NCBI GenBank assembly: GCA_023435265.1
Contig: JAEYRZ010000101.1
Span: 1-5,700, forward strand
Direction: 5' to 3'
Length of the DNA: 5,700 nt
Origin: Pseudomonadota bacterium
GTDB lineage: Bacteria > Desulfobacterota > Desulfobacteria > Desulfobacterales > Desulfosarcinaceae
Numbering within the stretch: the first letter of the stretch is position 1; every line of letters starts with the position of its first letter. A model generated the notes under the pieces. It saw only the letters and a program-made list of their open reading frames with translations. It made no database searches and was not told the DNA's origin. Of this stretch, positions 1 through 5,269 are shown one piece after another. A program made the translations under genes and the position numbers.

Positions 1-37
1 CATTGCGCCACCCTGCAGGTCTTCTTTTTGCGGATTT

Positions 38-57
38 GCGCGCCGCGGCGGGCGCGC
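38..57. repeat. GC-only inverted repeat (7-bp arms, 6-nt loop)
   Basis: GCGCGCC at 38-44 is the exact reverse complement of GGCGCGC at 51-57, with loop gcggcg. There is no T tract after the stem on either strand, so it is not a standard intrinsic terminator. Alternating GC sequence forms such repeats easily by chance. Confidence 0.4.
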
Positions 58-100
58 GCCGGGATATAGCCACCATGCTCCCCTGCGTTGAAATGTCCAG

Positions 101-157
101 GGGCCTGATAGCATGGGGCGCCCTCCCCGGCAAGGCATCCGCCTAAGAATCAGGCCC
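101..157. repeat. 9-bp perfect inverted repeat downstream of the lipoprotein gene
   Basis: GGGCCTGAT at 101-109 and ATCAGGCCC at 149-157 are exact reverse complements with a 39-nt interior. The interior can form its own GGGG/CCCC hairpin (115-118 with 125-128). It begins 56 nt past the stop codon of the minus-strand lipoprotein gene, so it may shape or protect that transcript's 3' end. No U tract follows on the minus strand, so termination there would need Rho or another mechanism. Confidence 0.5.
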
Positions 158-212
158 GTTCACGCTGCATCTCACGCTGTATGCGGCACGCAGCATTAGC
201 CTCGGGCACCGA

Positions 213-809
213 TCAGCCCACCGTGAACGAGGTCGTTTCCTGGGCCGACTCATTGCCGGCCTTTACCGTCGTCTTCACCTGGTATGTACCGGCTTCGGCT
301 TTTTCGGGCAACTGAATGGGCACGGTGGTCGTATAGGTTCCGTCCTCCTGGCTCACGACCTGTTCCAGGCGGCCGACCGTTTCGCCGTCGCGGGTGATCT
401 CCCGGATTTCGGTGATCTCGGTCTGGCCTTGCTCGGATGGACTCAAAAGGGCATAGGTCATTTTTATTTCAACGGAGTCTCCCGGGCGTACCTTCTGCGG
501 TTCGGCCGAGGCCCCCTCGATTTCCAGCTTGGTTCCGCTTGTGGGGGTGTAGTCATACTTTTCCGCGGTCTCGTCGCGGTCCTGACGGCGGTCGTACGCA
601 TAATGACCGACAGCGCCCCCCACCAGTGCGCCCAATAATCCGCCCACGATCCTGCCCTTTGTGCTACCGCCCAGAACGACTCCCGCGGCTCCACCGACGC
701 CGGCGCCCACAGCGGCACCCGGGTTTTCGCGGGCCGTTTCGGTGACCGTTTCACACCCGATGAATGCCATGACGACAATCAATAAAACAGCAGTCAATCT
801 TGTTTGCAT
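213..809 (-). CDS. Glycine-zipper lipoprotein with C-terminal beta-rich domain
   Basis: Predicted envelope lipoprotein of 198 residues, function unknown. Residues 1-19 form a lipoprotein signal peptide: a short basic start (MQTR), a hydrophobic core, then FIGC with Cys19 as the likely lipidated residue. Residues 31-69 are a glycine zipper with regularly spaced Gly and small residues, as in the Gly-zipper/Rick_17kDa-type segments of outer-membrane lipoproteins such as SlyB. A charged linker (74-85) follows. Residues 95-198 alternate hydrophobic and polar residues and look like one Ig-like beta sandwich; the segment 'VRPGDSVEIKMTY' is typical of such folds. The start is chosen at 809 because GGAGG (821-817) lies 7 nt upstream and the signal peptide begins there; the open frame runs further upstream but gives no sensible N-terminus. 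A structural or stress-related envelope role is likely. The lipoprotein assignment is firm, the function is not. Confidence 0.88.
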   Translation of the reverse strand: MQTRLTAVLLIVVMAFIGCETVTETARENPGAAVGAGVGGAAGVVLGGSTKGRIVGGLLGALVGGAVGHYAYDRRQDRDETAEKYDYTPTSGTKLEIEGASAEPQKVRPGDSVEIKMTYALLSPSEQGQTEITEIREITRDGETVGRLEQVVSQEDGTYTTTVPIQLPEKAEAGTYQVKTTVKAGNESAQETTSFTVG

Positions 810-833
810 GCCTGAACCTCCGTTCAATAATCT

Positions 834-843
834 CTTTATATAA
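834..843 (-). promoter_or_regulatory. Possible -10 region of the lipoprotein gene
   Basis: An AT-rich patch reading TTATATAAAG on the minus strand stands out from its GC-rich surroundings, 25-34 nt upstream of the lipoprotein start. It resembles a sigma-70 -10 element. No matching TTGACA is present 16-18 bp upstream. Instead that position holds a short palindrome, ACGGTATGCCGT (858-869), which could bind an activator. This is inference from position and composition only. Confidence 0.3.
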
Positions 844-900
844 GCGTAGGAAGTCCGACGGTATGCCGTAAATAGGGCCTGGTCTGTAGATGTCGGGGCG

Positions 901-953
901 CCCGGGCGCAAGTGCAGGGCGCAGCCGCCTGAGCGCCGACTGTTGCGCCCGGG
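901..953 (-). terminator. Nested GC-rich hairpin after the 52-aa gene, terminator-like
   Basis: CCCGGGCGCAA (901-911) and TTGCGCCCGGG (943-953) are exact 11-bp reverse complements. Inside the 31-nt loop is a second stem, GGCGC (918-922) with GCGCC (933-937). On the minus strand the structure starts 16 nt after the stop codon of the 52-residue gene, where a terminator belongs. However, no U tract follows, so classical intrinsic termination is not supported. It could act as a U-less terminator, an mRNA 3' stabiliser or an attenuator ahead of the lipoprotein gene. Positions 898-909 are also a perfect 12-bp palindrome. Confidence 0.45.
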
Positions 954-969
954 TTCGCTCGATGGGGGA

Positions 970-1128
970 TCAGGCGTCACCGGGAGGAATCATGCATTTT
1001 TCTTTTTCTTCGTCGGTAAGTTGATCCGGCCGTTTGAGATCTGAAAGGCGGCACACGTATTCGGTTCCCTCGCGGTCCTTGACATACACATAGCGCTCCT
1101 GGGCCTTGGTCTCTTTTTGCTCGTTCAT
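970..1128 (-). CDS. Small protein of unknown function (52 aa)
   Basis: I do not recognise a named family. The 52-residue product is highly charged and hydrophilic, with no signal peptide or membrane segment, so it is probably cytoplasmic. It has a Lys/Glu-rich N-terminus, then a YVYVKDREGTEYVC segment that looks like a small beta hairpin, then an acidic helix-like stretch ending in 'EKCMIPPGDA'. Two cysteines (in 'YVCRL' and 'EKCMI') could bind metal or form a disulfide, but no recognised metal-binding motif is present. The start at 1128 is set by AAGGAG (1140-1135) 6 nt upstream. The frame stays open further upstream to a TTG at 1194, which has no good ribosome binding site and would overlap the SDR stop. 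The gene follows the SDR gene by 53 nt on the same strand, so they may be cotranscribed. Confidence 0.75.
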   Translation of the reverse strand: MNEQKETKAQERYVYVKDREGTEYVCRLSDLKRPDQLTDEEKEKCMIPPGDA

Positions 1129-1181
1129 GCTATTCTCCTTTTTATCTGCTTTATCTACCTGGCCGACGCAATCTTCCGTTT

Positions 1182-1811
1182 TCAAATCGACCAATCCGGC
1201 GATTCCATACGTCCCGATATTCGGGCAGGCAGGATAACCCCGTTATGCCGCCCCTCGAGGCTCTGCCGGTAGACCTGCGCGACCTGACGGGCGGGCGGGG
1301 CGCCCCGGCTGTCACGGCCCATGGCCTCCAGCGTCTCCTTGACCCATCCCGGGCTGACGGCGTTGATCCGCTGGCCGCGCGGCATAGACAGCGCTGCGGC
1401 ACGGACGAAGCCTTCCAGGCCGGCGTTGACCAGGCTGATGGCGGCGCTGCCGGGCTCGGGCGAGTGGCTCAGAATTCCGCTGGTCAGGGTAAAGGAACCG
1501 CCGGAGGCGACATGATCCCAGCCCACACGCACCAGATTGACCTGGCCCATCAATTTACTGGTCAATCCGAGCGCGAAGTCTTCGTCCTTCAAGTCGATCA
1601 GCGGACCGTATTTGGCCAGCCCCGCAGCACAGATCACGGCCTCTACCGTTCCGACGTCCCGGAACAGCTTCTCGATAGAAGGCTTGGAAGCGATGTCTAC
1701 CCGGTAATCTCCGCTGTGCCGCGCCACCCGAATGATTTCATGCGCATCGGAGAGCGATTCGGCGACGGCCTTGCCGATGGTCCCCGTGGCACCGATGATC
1801 ATGATTTTCAT
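1182..1811 (-). CDS. Short-chain dehydrogenase/reductase-like protein (PRK07578-type)
   Basis: Cytoplasmic Rossmann-fold protein of 209 residues, predicted to bind NAD(P). The N-terminus carries the dinucleotide-binding glycine motif G7-A-T-G10-T-I-G13. A CAAG motif (61-64) sits where classical SDRs have NNAG. 'FTLTSGIL' supplies the expected catalytic Ser (S111), and 'RINAVSPGW' (148-156) matches the conserved SDR strand. Where YxxxK should be, between 'PGSAA' and 'AGLEGF', the sequence reads ISLVN, so the catalytic Tyr and Lys are replaced by Ile125 and Asn129. From memory the PRK07578-type subfamily shares this loss, so it is probably a family trait rather than decay. Substrate and activity are unknown. 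The start at 1811 has GAGGAGG (1827-1821) 9 nt upstream. The gene is divergent from the dioxygenase-hydrolase fusion, which hints at shared control. The last ~15 residues seem to extend beyond what I recall as the family's usual end. Confidence 0.87.
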   Translation of the reverse strand: MKIMIIGATGTIGKAVAESLSDAHEIIRVARHSGDYRVDIASKPSIEKLFRDVGTVEAVICAAGLAKYGPLIDLKDEDFALGLTSKLMGQVNLVRVGWDHVASGGSFTLTSGILSHSPEPGSAAISLVNAGLEGFVRAAALSMPRGQRINAVSPGWVKETLEAMGRDSRGAPPARQVAQVYRQSLEGRHNGVILPARISGRMESPDWSI

Positions 1812-1977
1812 GCACCTTCACCTCCTCTTCGGTCACAGGCAAAGTGTAAGTCAGGATCACCGTTTGGCCAGCGCATCCCGCCGAAGCGTGCGGCTCCGGC
1901 TTGACATCGTGCTGTTCATGAGAAGCGTTGATCGACGGCCCCATCCCGGGCCGATGTCATTGCAGCATGGAGGCGCC
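1812..1977. promoter_or_regulatory. Divergent intergenic region between the SDR and dioxygenase-hydrolase genes
   Basis: This 166-bp stretch must carry the promoters for both divergent genes. On the plus strand a perfect TTGACA lies at 1901-1906, but no acceptable -10 hexamer is found 16-18 bp downstream. On the minus strand a TACACT (-10-like) has only a weak -35. A 6-bp inverted repeat, CGGCCC (1936-1941) with GGGCCG (1948-1953), sits in the presumed leader of the fusion gene. The two ribosome binding sites are at 1827-1821 (minus) and 1969-1973 (plus). I cannot assign exact promoters. Confidence 0.35.
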
Positions 1978-3561
1978 ATGAACGAAGCAGGCCGCATCAG
2001 CGGTATACATCATATCACCGCCGTGACATCCTCGGCGTCAGAGAACCTGTCTTTCTACGAAAACATGCTGGGCTTGAGGCTGGTCAAGCAGACCGTCAAT
2101 TTCGACGACCCTTTCACCTATCACCTTTACTACGGAGACGATGAAGGGCGGCCGGGTACGATTTTGACTTTTTTCCCCTGGGAGCGTCTGCCCCAAGGAC
2201 GTCCCGGCGCGGGGATGGTGACGGCCATCGGTTTTGCCGTGCCGCCCGATGCCATCGACGCCTGGTTTCAGCGGCTCAGCACCGGCGGCATTGCCGTCCG
2301 GCGTGAGACGCGCTTCGGCGAACCGGTACTGGGCTTCGCCGATCCGCACGGACTGGCCCTCGAGTTGATCGGCTCCAACGCCGCTTACAGTGTGCGTCCA
2401 CCGGACGGCGGCTCGATCCGCGGATTTCATTCCGCCACGGCCACGCTGAACGAATTGCCGGCGAACGAAGAACTGATCGCCGGGCTGATGGGGCTCACGC
2501 TCGTCGAGCGGCAGGGCCGCCGCAGACGTTATGCTATGGCCGGCCGCGGCGGGCCGGGCGCTTTTCTGGATCTGATCATCGATCCCCAGGCCCCGGCCGG
2601 CCGATCCGGCGGCGGAACCGTCCACCACATCGCATTCCGGGCGCAGGACGACGCCGACCAGCGGCGCTGGCAAGGCCGCCTGCGCGAATCCGGTGTCGCC
2701 GTTACCCCGGTGATCGACCGCAGCTACTTCAAATCGATTTATTTCCGCATTCCGGGCGGCGTGCTGTTCGAAATCGCCACCGACCCGCCGGGCTTTACCC
2801 GGGATGAAGCGCCGGAGCATCTGGGCCGCCGGTTGATGCTGCCCCCGCGGTACGAAACGCTGCGCGAGGAGATTCAGGCCCGCCTGCCCTGGCTGCGGGC
2901 CAGGCCTTTCGTTCATCGGTTCGAAGCGCCGCCCCCGCTCTCCGACGGCGGCGGCACCCTTGTCGCCCTGCACGGAACCGGCGGCAGCGAGCACGACCTG
3001 ATCGCTCCGGCCGGACGCGTCGCGCCCGGCAGCGCCATTCTGAGTCCCCGCGGAGAAGTACTTGAAAACGGTCAGGCCCGGTTTTTCAAACGCCTGGCGC
3101 CGAACATGTTCGACGAGGCGGATATTCTCCTGCGGGCAAAGGAGCTGGCTGCTTTTCTGATCGAAGGCGCATCGCGGCACGGACGCGATCCGCGAATGCT
3201 CACCGCATTGGGTTACTCCAACGGCGCCAACATGGCCGCGGCGATTCTCTTCCGCCATCCCGAAACGTTCGCCGCCGCAATCCTGCTGCGCCCCATGCTG
3301 CCGCTCGAGGACCCGCCCCTGCCGGACCTTGGGGCCAAACCGGTGCTGATCCTCAGTGGACGATTCGACGAACTCATTCCAGCCGAGAGCACCCGGCGCC
3401 TGGTCGAAGTGTTGCGCACGGCCGGGGCGCGGGTCACGCTGAGCGCAATGGACGCCGGCCACGAAATCACGGGTGACGATATCGAGACGGCCCGGGAATG
3501 GCTGGCGTGCAATGGACATTCCGCAGCGCCCTGTCGCACCGAAAGCGAGGTGCACGTTTGA
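1978..3561 (+). CDS. Fusion: ring-cleaving VOC dioxygenase (MhqO/PcpA-type) plus serine hydrolase (MhqD-type)
   Basis: The 527-residue protein joins two enzymes. Residues ~9-275 are two VOC (glyoxalase-fold) modules of the hydroquinone-type extradiol dioxygenase family (MhqO, LinE, PcpA). Predicted Fe(II) ligands are His12 (in GIHHIT), His217 (in VHHIAF) and Glu265 (in LFEIATDPPGF). Second-sphere residues recalled from PcpA also align: His11, Thr14, His216, Arg248 and Tyr255. Residues ~325-510 are an alpha/beta hydrolase of the phospholipase/carboxylesterase family. It has an HGTGG oxyanion loop (332-336), the nucleophile elbow GYSNG with Ser414, Asp464 (in SGRFDE) and His495 (in GHEIT), a complete triad. 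In Bacillus, mhqO and mhqD are separate genes induced by quinones, so this protein probably opens a hydroquinone or catechol ring and hydrolyses an ester or related product. The substrate is inferred. There is no signal peptide, so it is cytoplasmic. The start at 1978 follows GGAGG (1969-1973) by 4 nt and begins right at the first domain; the frame is open further upstream but overlaps the SDR gene. Confidence 0.92.
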   Translation: MNEAGRISGIHHITAVTSSASENLSFYENMLGLRLVKQTVNFDDPFTYHLYYGDDEGRPGTILTFFPWERLPQGRPGAGMVTAIGFAVPPDAIDAWFQRLSTGGIAVRRETRFGEPVLGFADPHGLALELIGSNAAYSVRPPDGGSIRGFHSATATLNELPANEELIAGLMGLTLVERQGRRRRYAMAGRGGPGAFLDLIIDPQAPAGRSGGGTVHHIAFRAQDDADQRRWQGRLRESGVAVTPVIDRSYFKSIYFRIPGGVLFEIATDPPGFTRDEAPEHLGRRLMLPPRYETLREEIQARLPWLRARPFVHRFEAPPPLSDGGGTLVALHGTGGSEHDLIAPAGRVAPGSAILSPRGEVLENGQARFFKRLAPNMFDEADILLRAKELAAFLIEGASRHGRDPRMLTALGYSNGANMAAAILFRHPETFAAAILLRPMLPLEDPPLPDLGAKPVLILSGRFDELIPAESTRRLVEVLRTAGARVTLSAMDAGHEITGDDIETAREWLACNGHSAAPCRTESEVHV

Positions 3562-3574
3562 TCAGCAGCGGGCG

Positions 3575-3588
3575 GGCCGTTCGCGGCC
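3575..3588. terminator. Short hairpin with TTCG loop between convergent genes
   Basis: GGCCG (3575-3579) and CGGCC (3584-3588) pair perfectly around a TTCG tetraloop. It lies in the 30-bp gap between two convergent genes, so one hairpin could serve both transcripts. There is no T tract on either side, and the stem is only 5 bp, so the terminator role is tentative. Confidence 0.35.
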
Positions 3589-3591
3589 GGA

Positions 3592-4491
3592 TCATCCGTT
3601 GATGAGATCGTCGAGTGCGGATTCGAAGGTCGGGAACTGAAATTTAAAGCCGAATTTCTGAAGTTTGGCGGGTACGACCCGCTGGCTGTTGAGCAGGCTG
3701 GCACCAAGTTCTCCCAGCACCAGTCTGACGCCGAAAGCGGGCGGAGACAGAAATGCGGGCCGGTTGAGCCTTTGGGCCAGGGCGTGGGTCAGTTCGCGGT
3801 TGCGCACCGGCTTGGGCGCACAAAAATTGACCGCGCCACGCACCTCGGCGTGATCGACGATGAATTGATACGCCGCCACGAGGTCCCGGATGTGCACCCA
3901 GGGGAACCATTGCCGTCCGCTGCCCAGCGCGCCGCCCACATATTTGCGGAAGGCCGATACCATCAGCGGCAGAGCGCCTCCGTTTTCACCCATCACGATC
4001 CCGAAGCGGGTCAACACCACCCGGGCGCCCCTGGCTTCGGCCGCACCGGCTTCCTGCTCCCAGTCGCGGCTCACCTTTGCAAGGAAGTCATCGCCTGGCG
4101 CTTCTTCCTCCGTCAGGATATCTTCACCGCGGTCTCCATAATATCCTACGGCCGAACCGCTGCAGAAGAGCACGGGCGCGTGCGGCAGCGCCTGTGCGAG
4201 ATGCCGGGTCGTCAGGATGCGGCTGGCGTATATCTCCTGCTTGTAGCGCTCGGTCCAGTACTTGAACACCGATGCTCCCGCGAGATTGATCACGATCTGA
4301 TGATCCGGGACGACCGCCTGCCAACTCCCCGGCCTGCTGGTATCGGCCGAAAGATAGTTCAGCAGCGGATGCTCCGGCAGGTCCGGCCGCGTCCGGCGCC
4401 CGACCACCGTGATATGATGCCCATCGGCCAGAAGACGGTCGAGCAGGTGACGGCCCACGAAACCCGAACCGCCCGTGATGAATACCTTCAT
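3592..4491 (-). CDS. TIGR01777/YfcH-family epimerase (extended SDR with DUF1731)
   Basis: NAD(P)-binding protein of 299 residues, the usual length for the TIGR01777 (YfcH) family of atypical extended SDRs. Residues 6-13 (TGGSGFVG) are the nucleotide-binding loop. Family signatures follow: NLAGAS (69-74), the YWTERYKQEIYASRI segment ending in SRxxTTRHL (90-98), 'CSGSAVGYYGDRGEDILTEE' (110-129), 'LTRFGIVMGENGGALP' (160-175) and 'PWVHIRDLVAAY' (197-208). Residues ~250-296 are the C-terminal DUF1731 domain, with 'LLNSQRVVPAKLQKFGF'. The biological substrate of this family is not established; related proteins are called nucleoside-diphosphate-sugar epimerases, and eukaryotic SDR39U1 is similar. 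The ATG at 4491 overlaps the TGA of the upstream Arg-rich gene (ATGA), and there is no good Shine-Dalgarno in front of it, so translation is probably coupled. No signal peptide is present. Confidence 0.93.
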   Translation of the reverse strand: MKVFITGGSGFVGRHLLDRLLADGHHITVVGRRTRPDLPEHPLLNYLSADTSRPGSWQAVVPDHQIVINLAGASVFKYWTERYKQEIYASRILTTRHLAQALPHAPVLFCSGSAVGYYGDRGEDILTEEEAPGDDFLAKVSRDWEQEAGAAEARGARVVLTRFGIVMGENGGALPLMVSAFRKYVGGALGSGRQWFPWVHIRDLVAAYQFIVDHAEVRGAVNFCAPKPVRNRELTHALAQRLNRPAFLSPPAFGVRLVLGELGASLLNSQRVVPAKLQKFGFKFQFPTFESALDDLING

Positions 4492-4730
4492 GCGACGATT
4501 CGGAAGGAGAGTTGTGCGCCAATCCGCCGCTCATGGGATACGGCGCTCGGGTACTGACGCCTTTTACGCCGATCATCCTCGCTGCGCCTGAAACGGGTGG
4601 CGCGCCGTTCGGGAAAATACGATCGCGAAGTATAGCGGCGACGGTCCGGGTTGCGGCGCCTACCGCCATGATCGTGGATGACCGGCGCAGGCGCAGTCCC
4701 CGGGTGCTCCAACTGCTGTGTGGATGGCAT
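4488..4730 (-). CDS. Arg-rich small protein with PERR/DRR motifs (80 aa)
   Basis: Function unknown. The 80-residue product is strongly basic in the middle: GGRRRNPDRRR (22-32), FPERRATRFRRS (39-50), DDRRKRRQ (52-59) and HERR (66-69). This spacing resembles the repeated 'DRR...PERR...DRR' pattern I recall from small hypothetical proteins of deltaproteobacteria. There is no signal peptide, membrane segment or known domain; the basic clusters could bind nucleic acid or an acidic partner. Evidence that it is real: a perfect AGGAGG (4740-4735) lies 4 nt before the ATG, and its stop overlaps the start of the TIGR01777-type gene as ATGA, a typical coupled arrangement. It is divergent from the PilZ gene, 240 bp away. 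In GC-rich DNA an Arg-rich frame can arise by chance, which is the main doubt. Confidence 0.68.
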   Translation of the reverse strand: MPSTQQLEHPGTAPAPVIHDHGGRRRNPDRRRYTSRSYFPERRATRFRRSEDDRRKRRQYPSAVSHERRIGAQLSFRIVA

Positions 4731-4749
4731 TGATCCTCCTGTGGCTGAT

Positions 4750-4770
4750 AGGGTTGACCGGTTGAACCCT
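4750..4770 (-). repeat. 6-bp inverted repeat in the leader of the Arg-rich gene
   Basis: AGGGTT (4750-4755) and AACCCT (4765-4770) are exact reverse complements around a 9-nt loop. On the minus strand the hairpin ends 9 nt before the AGGAGG of the Arg-rich gene. It could be an operator or an mRNA hairpin affecting translation. The position makes it worth noting, but a repeat of this length can be chance. Confidence 0.35.
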
Positions 4771-4903
4771 CCGGGATTCTCTTTGAGTAATAACGCGGCC
4801 GGACAAAGGCAATACGGTGGATGATGTAAAAACCGCGATCGATCCCGAAGCCGCCCGGCCGACCGGCGGGCGAGCGAAATTCCATCGAAATAATTCGTCC
4901 GCC

Positions 4904-4919
4904 TGGTTCAAGTTTAGCT
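4904..4919 (+). promoter_or_regulatory. Possible sigma-54 promoter of the PilZ gene
   Basis: TGGTTCAAGTTTAGCT has the invariant GG (4905-4906) and GC (4917-4918) separated by exactly 10 nt, as needed at -24/-12. Compared with the consensus TGGCACRNNNNTTGCW, three positions differ. It would start transcription near 4930, about 40 nt before the PilZ gene. I see no good sigma-70 pair nearby. A match of this quality can occur by chance. Confidence 0.35.
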
Positions 4920-4970
4920 TCCGGGAGGCGATACAACAGAAAACAAACCCTGAACCCTGGAGGAACCGCC

Positions 4971-5261
4971 ATGAAAGCCGCCGCGCAGCAAGAAAGAAGG
5001 CGCTTCGCACGCAAACCCTGCTCCCTGAATGTCGGCCTGGACAATTACGAACATCTTTCCTCGGGATGCCTGCACAACCTGAGCCGGGGCGGCGCCTACA
5101 TCGAAACCGCAGATGAATTTCCCGTCAAGGCGGGCGAAGAACTGATCCTGACCATCCTGAATCAGCGCAAATCCGACTTCCTGATTCTCACGAGCAAGGT
5201 CGCCTGGCGCAGGGGCAACAGCATCGGGGTCATGTTCACCCGATCGTCGGCCGACAGTTAA
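4971..5261 (+). CDS. PilZ-domain protein, likely c-di-GMP receptor
   Basis: Single-domain PilZ protein of 96 residues. Both c-di-GMP-binding signatures are present: RRxxR at R10-R11-F-A-R14, and [D/N]xSxxG as N36-L-S38-R-G-G41, followed by the 'AYIET' strand. The remainder (51-90) alternates beta strands ('EELILTIL', 'DFLILTSKVAWR') and ends with 'SIGVMF', the typical closing strand of the barrel. There is no extra effector domain, membrane segment or signal peptide, so it probably works by binding another protein when c-di-GMP is present. The target is unknown; motility or surface functions are common for the family. The start at 4971 has GGAGG (4959-4963) 7 nt upstream. It is divergent from the Arg-rich/TIGR01777 pair. 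The cold-shock gene follows 159 bp downstream but appears to have its own promoter. Confidence 0.92.
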   Translation: MKAAAQQERRRFARKPCSLNVGLDNYEHLSSGCLHNLSRGGAYIETADEFPVKAGEELILTILNQRKSDFLILTSKVAWRRGNSIGVMFTRSSADS

Positions 5262-5269
5262 AATCATGC

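Larger units (their letters stand above)
1..212. other. Intergenic or edge region without a supportable gene
   Basis: I see no convincing coding region here. The stretch lies downstream of the minus-strand lipoprotein gene. It holds a very GC-rich hairpin (38-57), a 9-bp inverted repeat (101-109 with 149-157) and a short imperfect direct repeat (161-170 and 173-182). A minus-strand ATG sits at positions 3-1, preceded by a weak purine-rich AGGGTGG. It could be the start of a gene lying mostly outside the window, but only the start codon is visible, so I do not call it. Confidence 0.5.

Noticed and set aside
1..3. Minus-strand ATG at the window edge as a gene start
   Set aside because: Only the start codon is inside the window and the upstream AGGGTGG is a poor ribosome binding site, so it cannot be supported.
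810..980. A 57-codon upstream extension of the lipoprotein frame
   Set aside because: It would bury the signal peptide and lipobox internally and run through the 901-953 hairpin. The ATG at 809 has a good ribosome binding site.
1140..1155. Tandem GATAAA-like repeat (minus strand) before the 52-residue gene
   Set aside because: Two 6-7 base copies 9 nt apart are too short to support an operator or repeat element.
1129..1194. A 22-codon extension of the 52-residue protein from a TTG at 1194
   Set aside because: It overlaps the SDR stop and has no good Shine-Dalgarno, while AAGGAG precedes the ATG at 1128.
1901..1906. A perfect TTGACA upstream of the dioxygenase-hydrolase gene as a proven promoter
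   Set aside because: No acceptable -10 hexamer occurs 16-18 bp downstream, so I mention it only as part of the divergent region.
1732..1977. An 82-codon upstream extension of the dioxygenase-hydrolase frame
   Set aside because: It would overlap the start of the divergent SDR gene, shows no domain, and skips the GGAGG in front of the ATG at 1978.
2038..3555. A 505-codon open frame on the minus strand
   Set aside because: It lies entirely inside the dioxygenase-hydrolase gene, whose catalytic motifs are all conserved. The minus-strand product has no recognisable domain. Long antisense frames are common in GC-rich DNA.
3772..4557. A 261-codon plus-strand frame
   Set aside because: It is antisense to the well-conserved TIGR01777-type gene and has no family features.
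4124..5044. A 306-codon minus-strand frame
   Set aside because: It overlaps the PilZ gene, the Arg-rich gene and the TIGR01777-type gene in another frame, and shows no domain or start signal.
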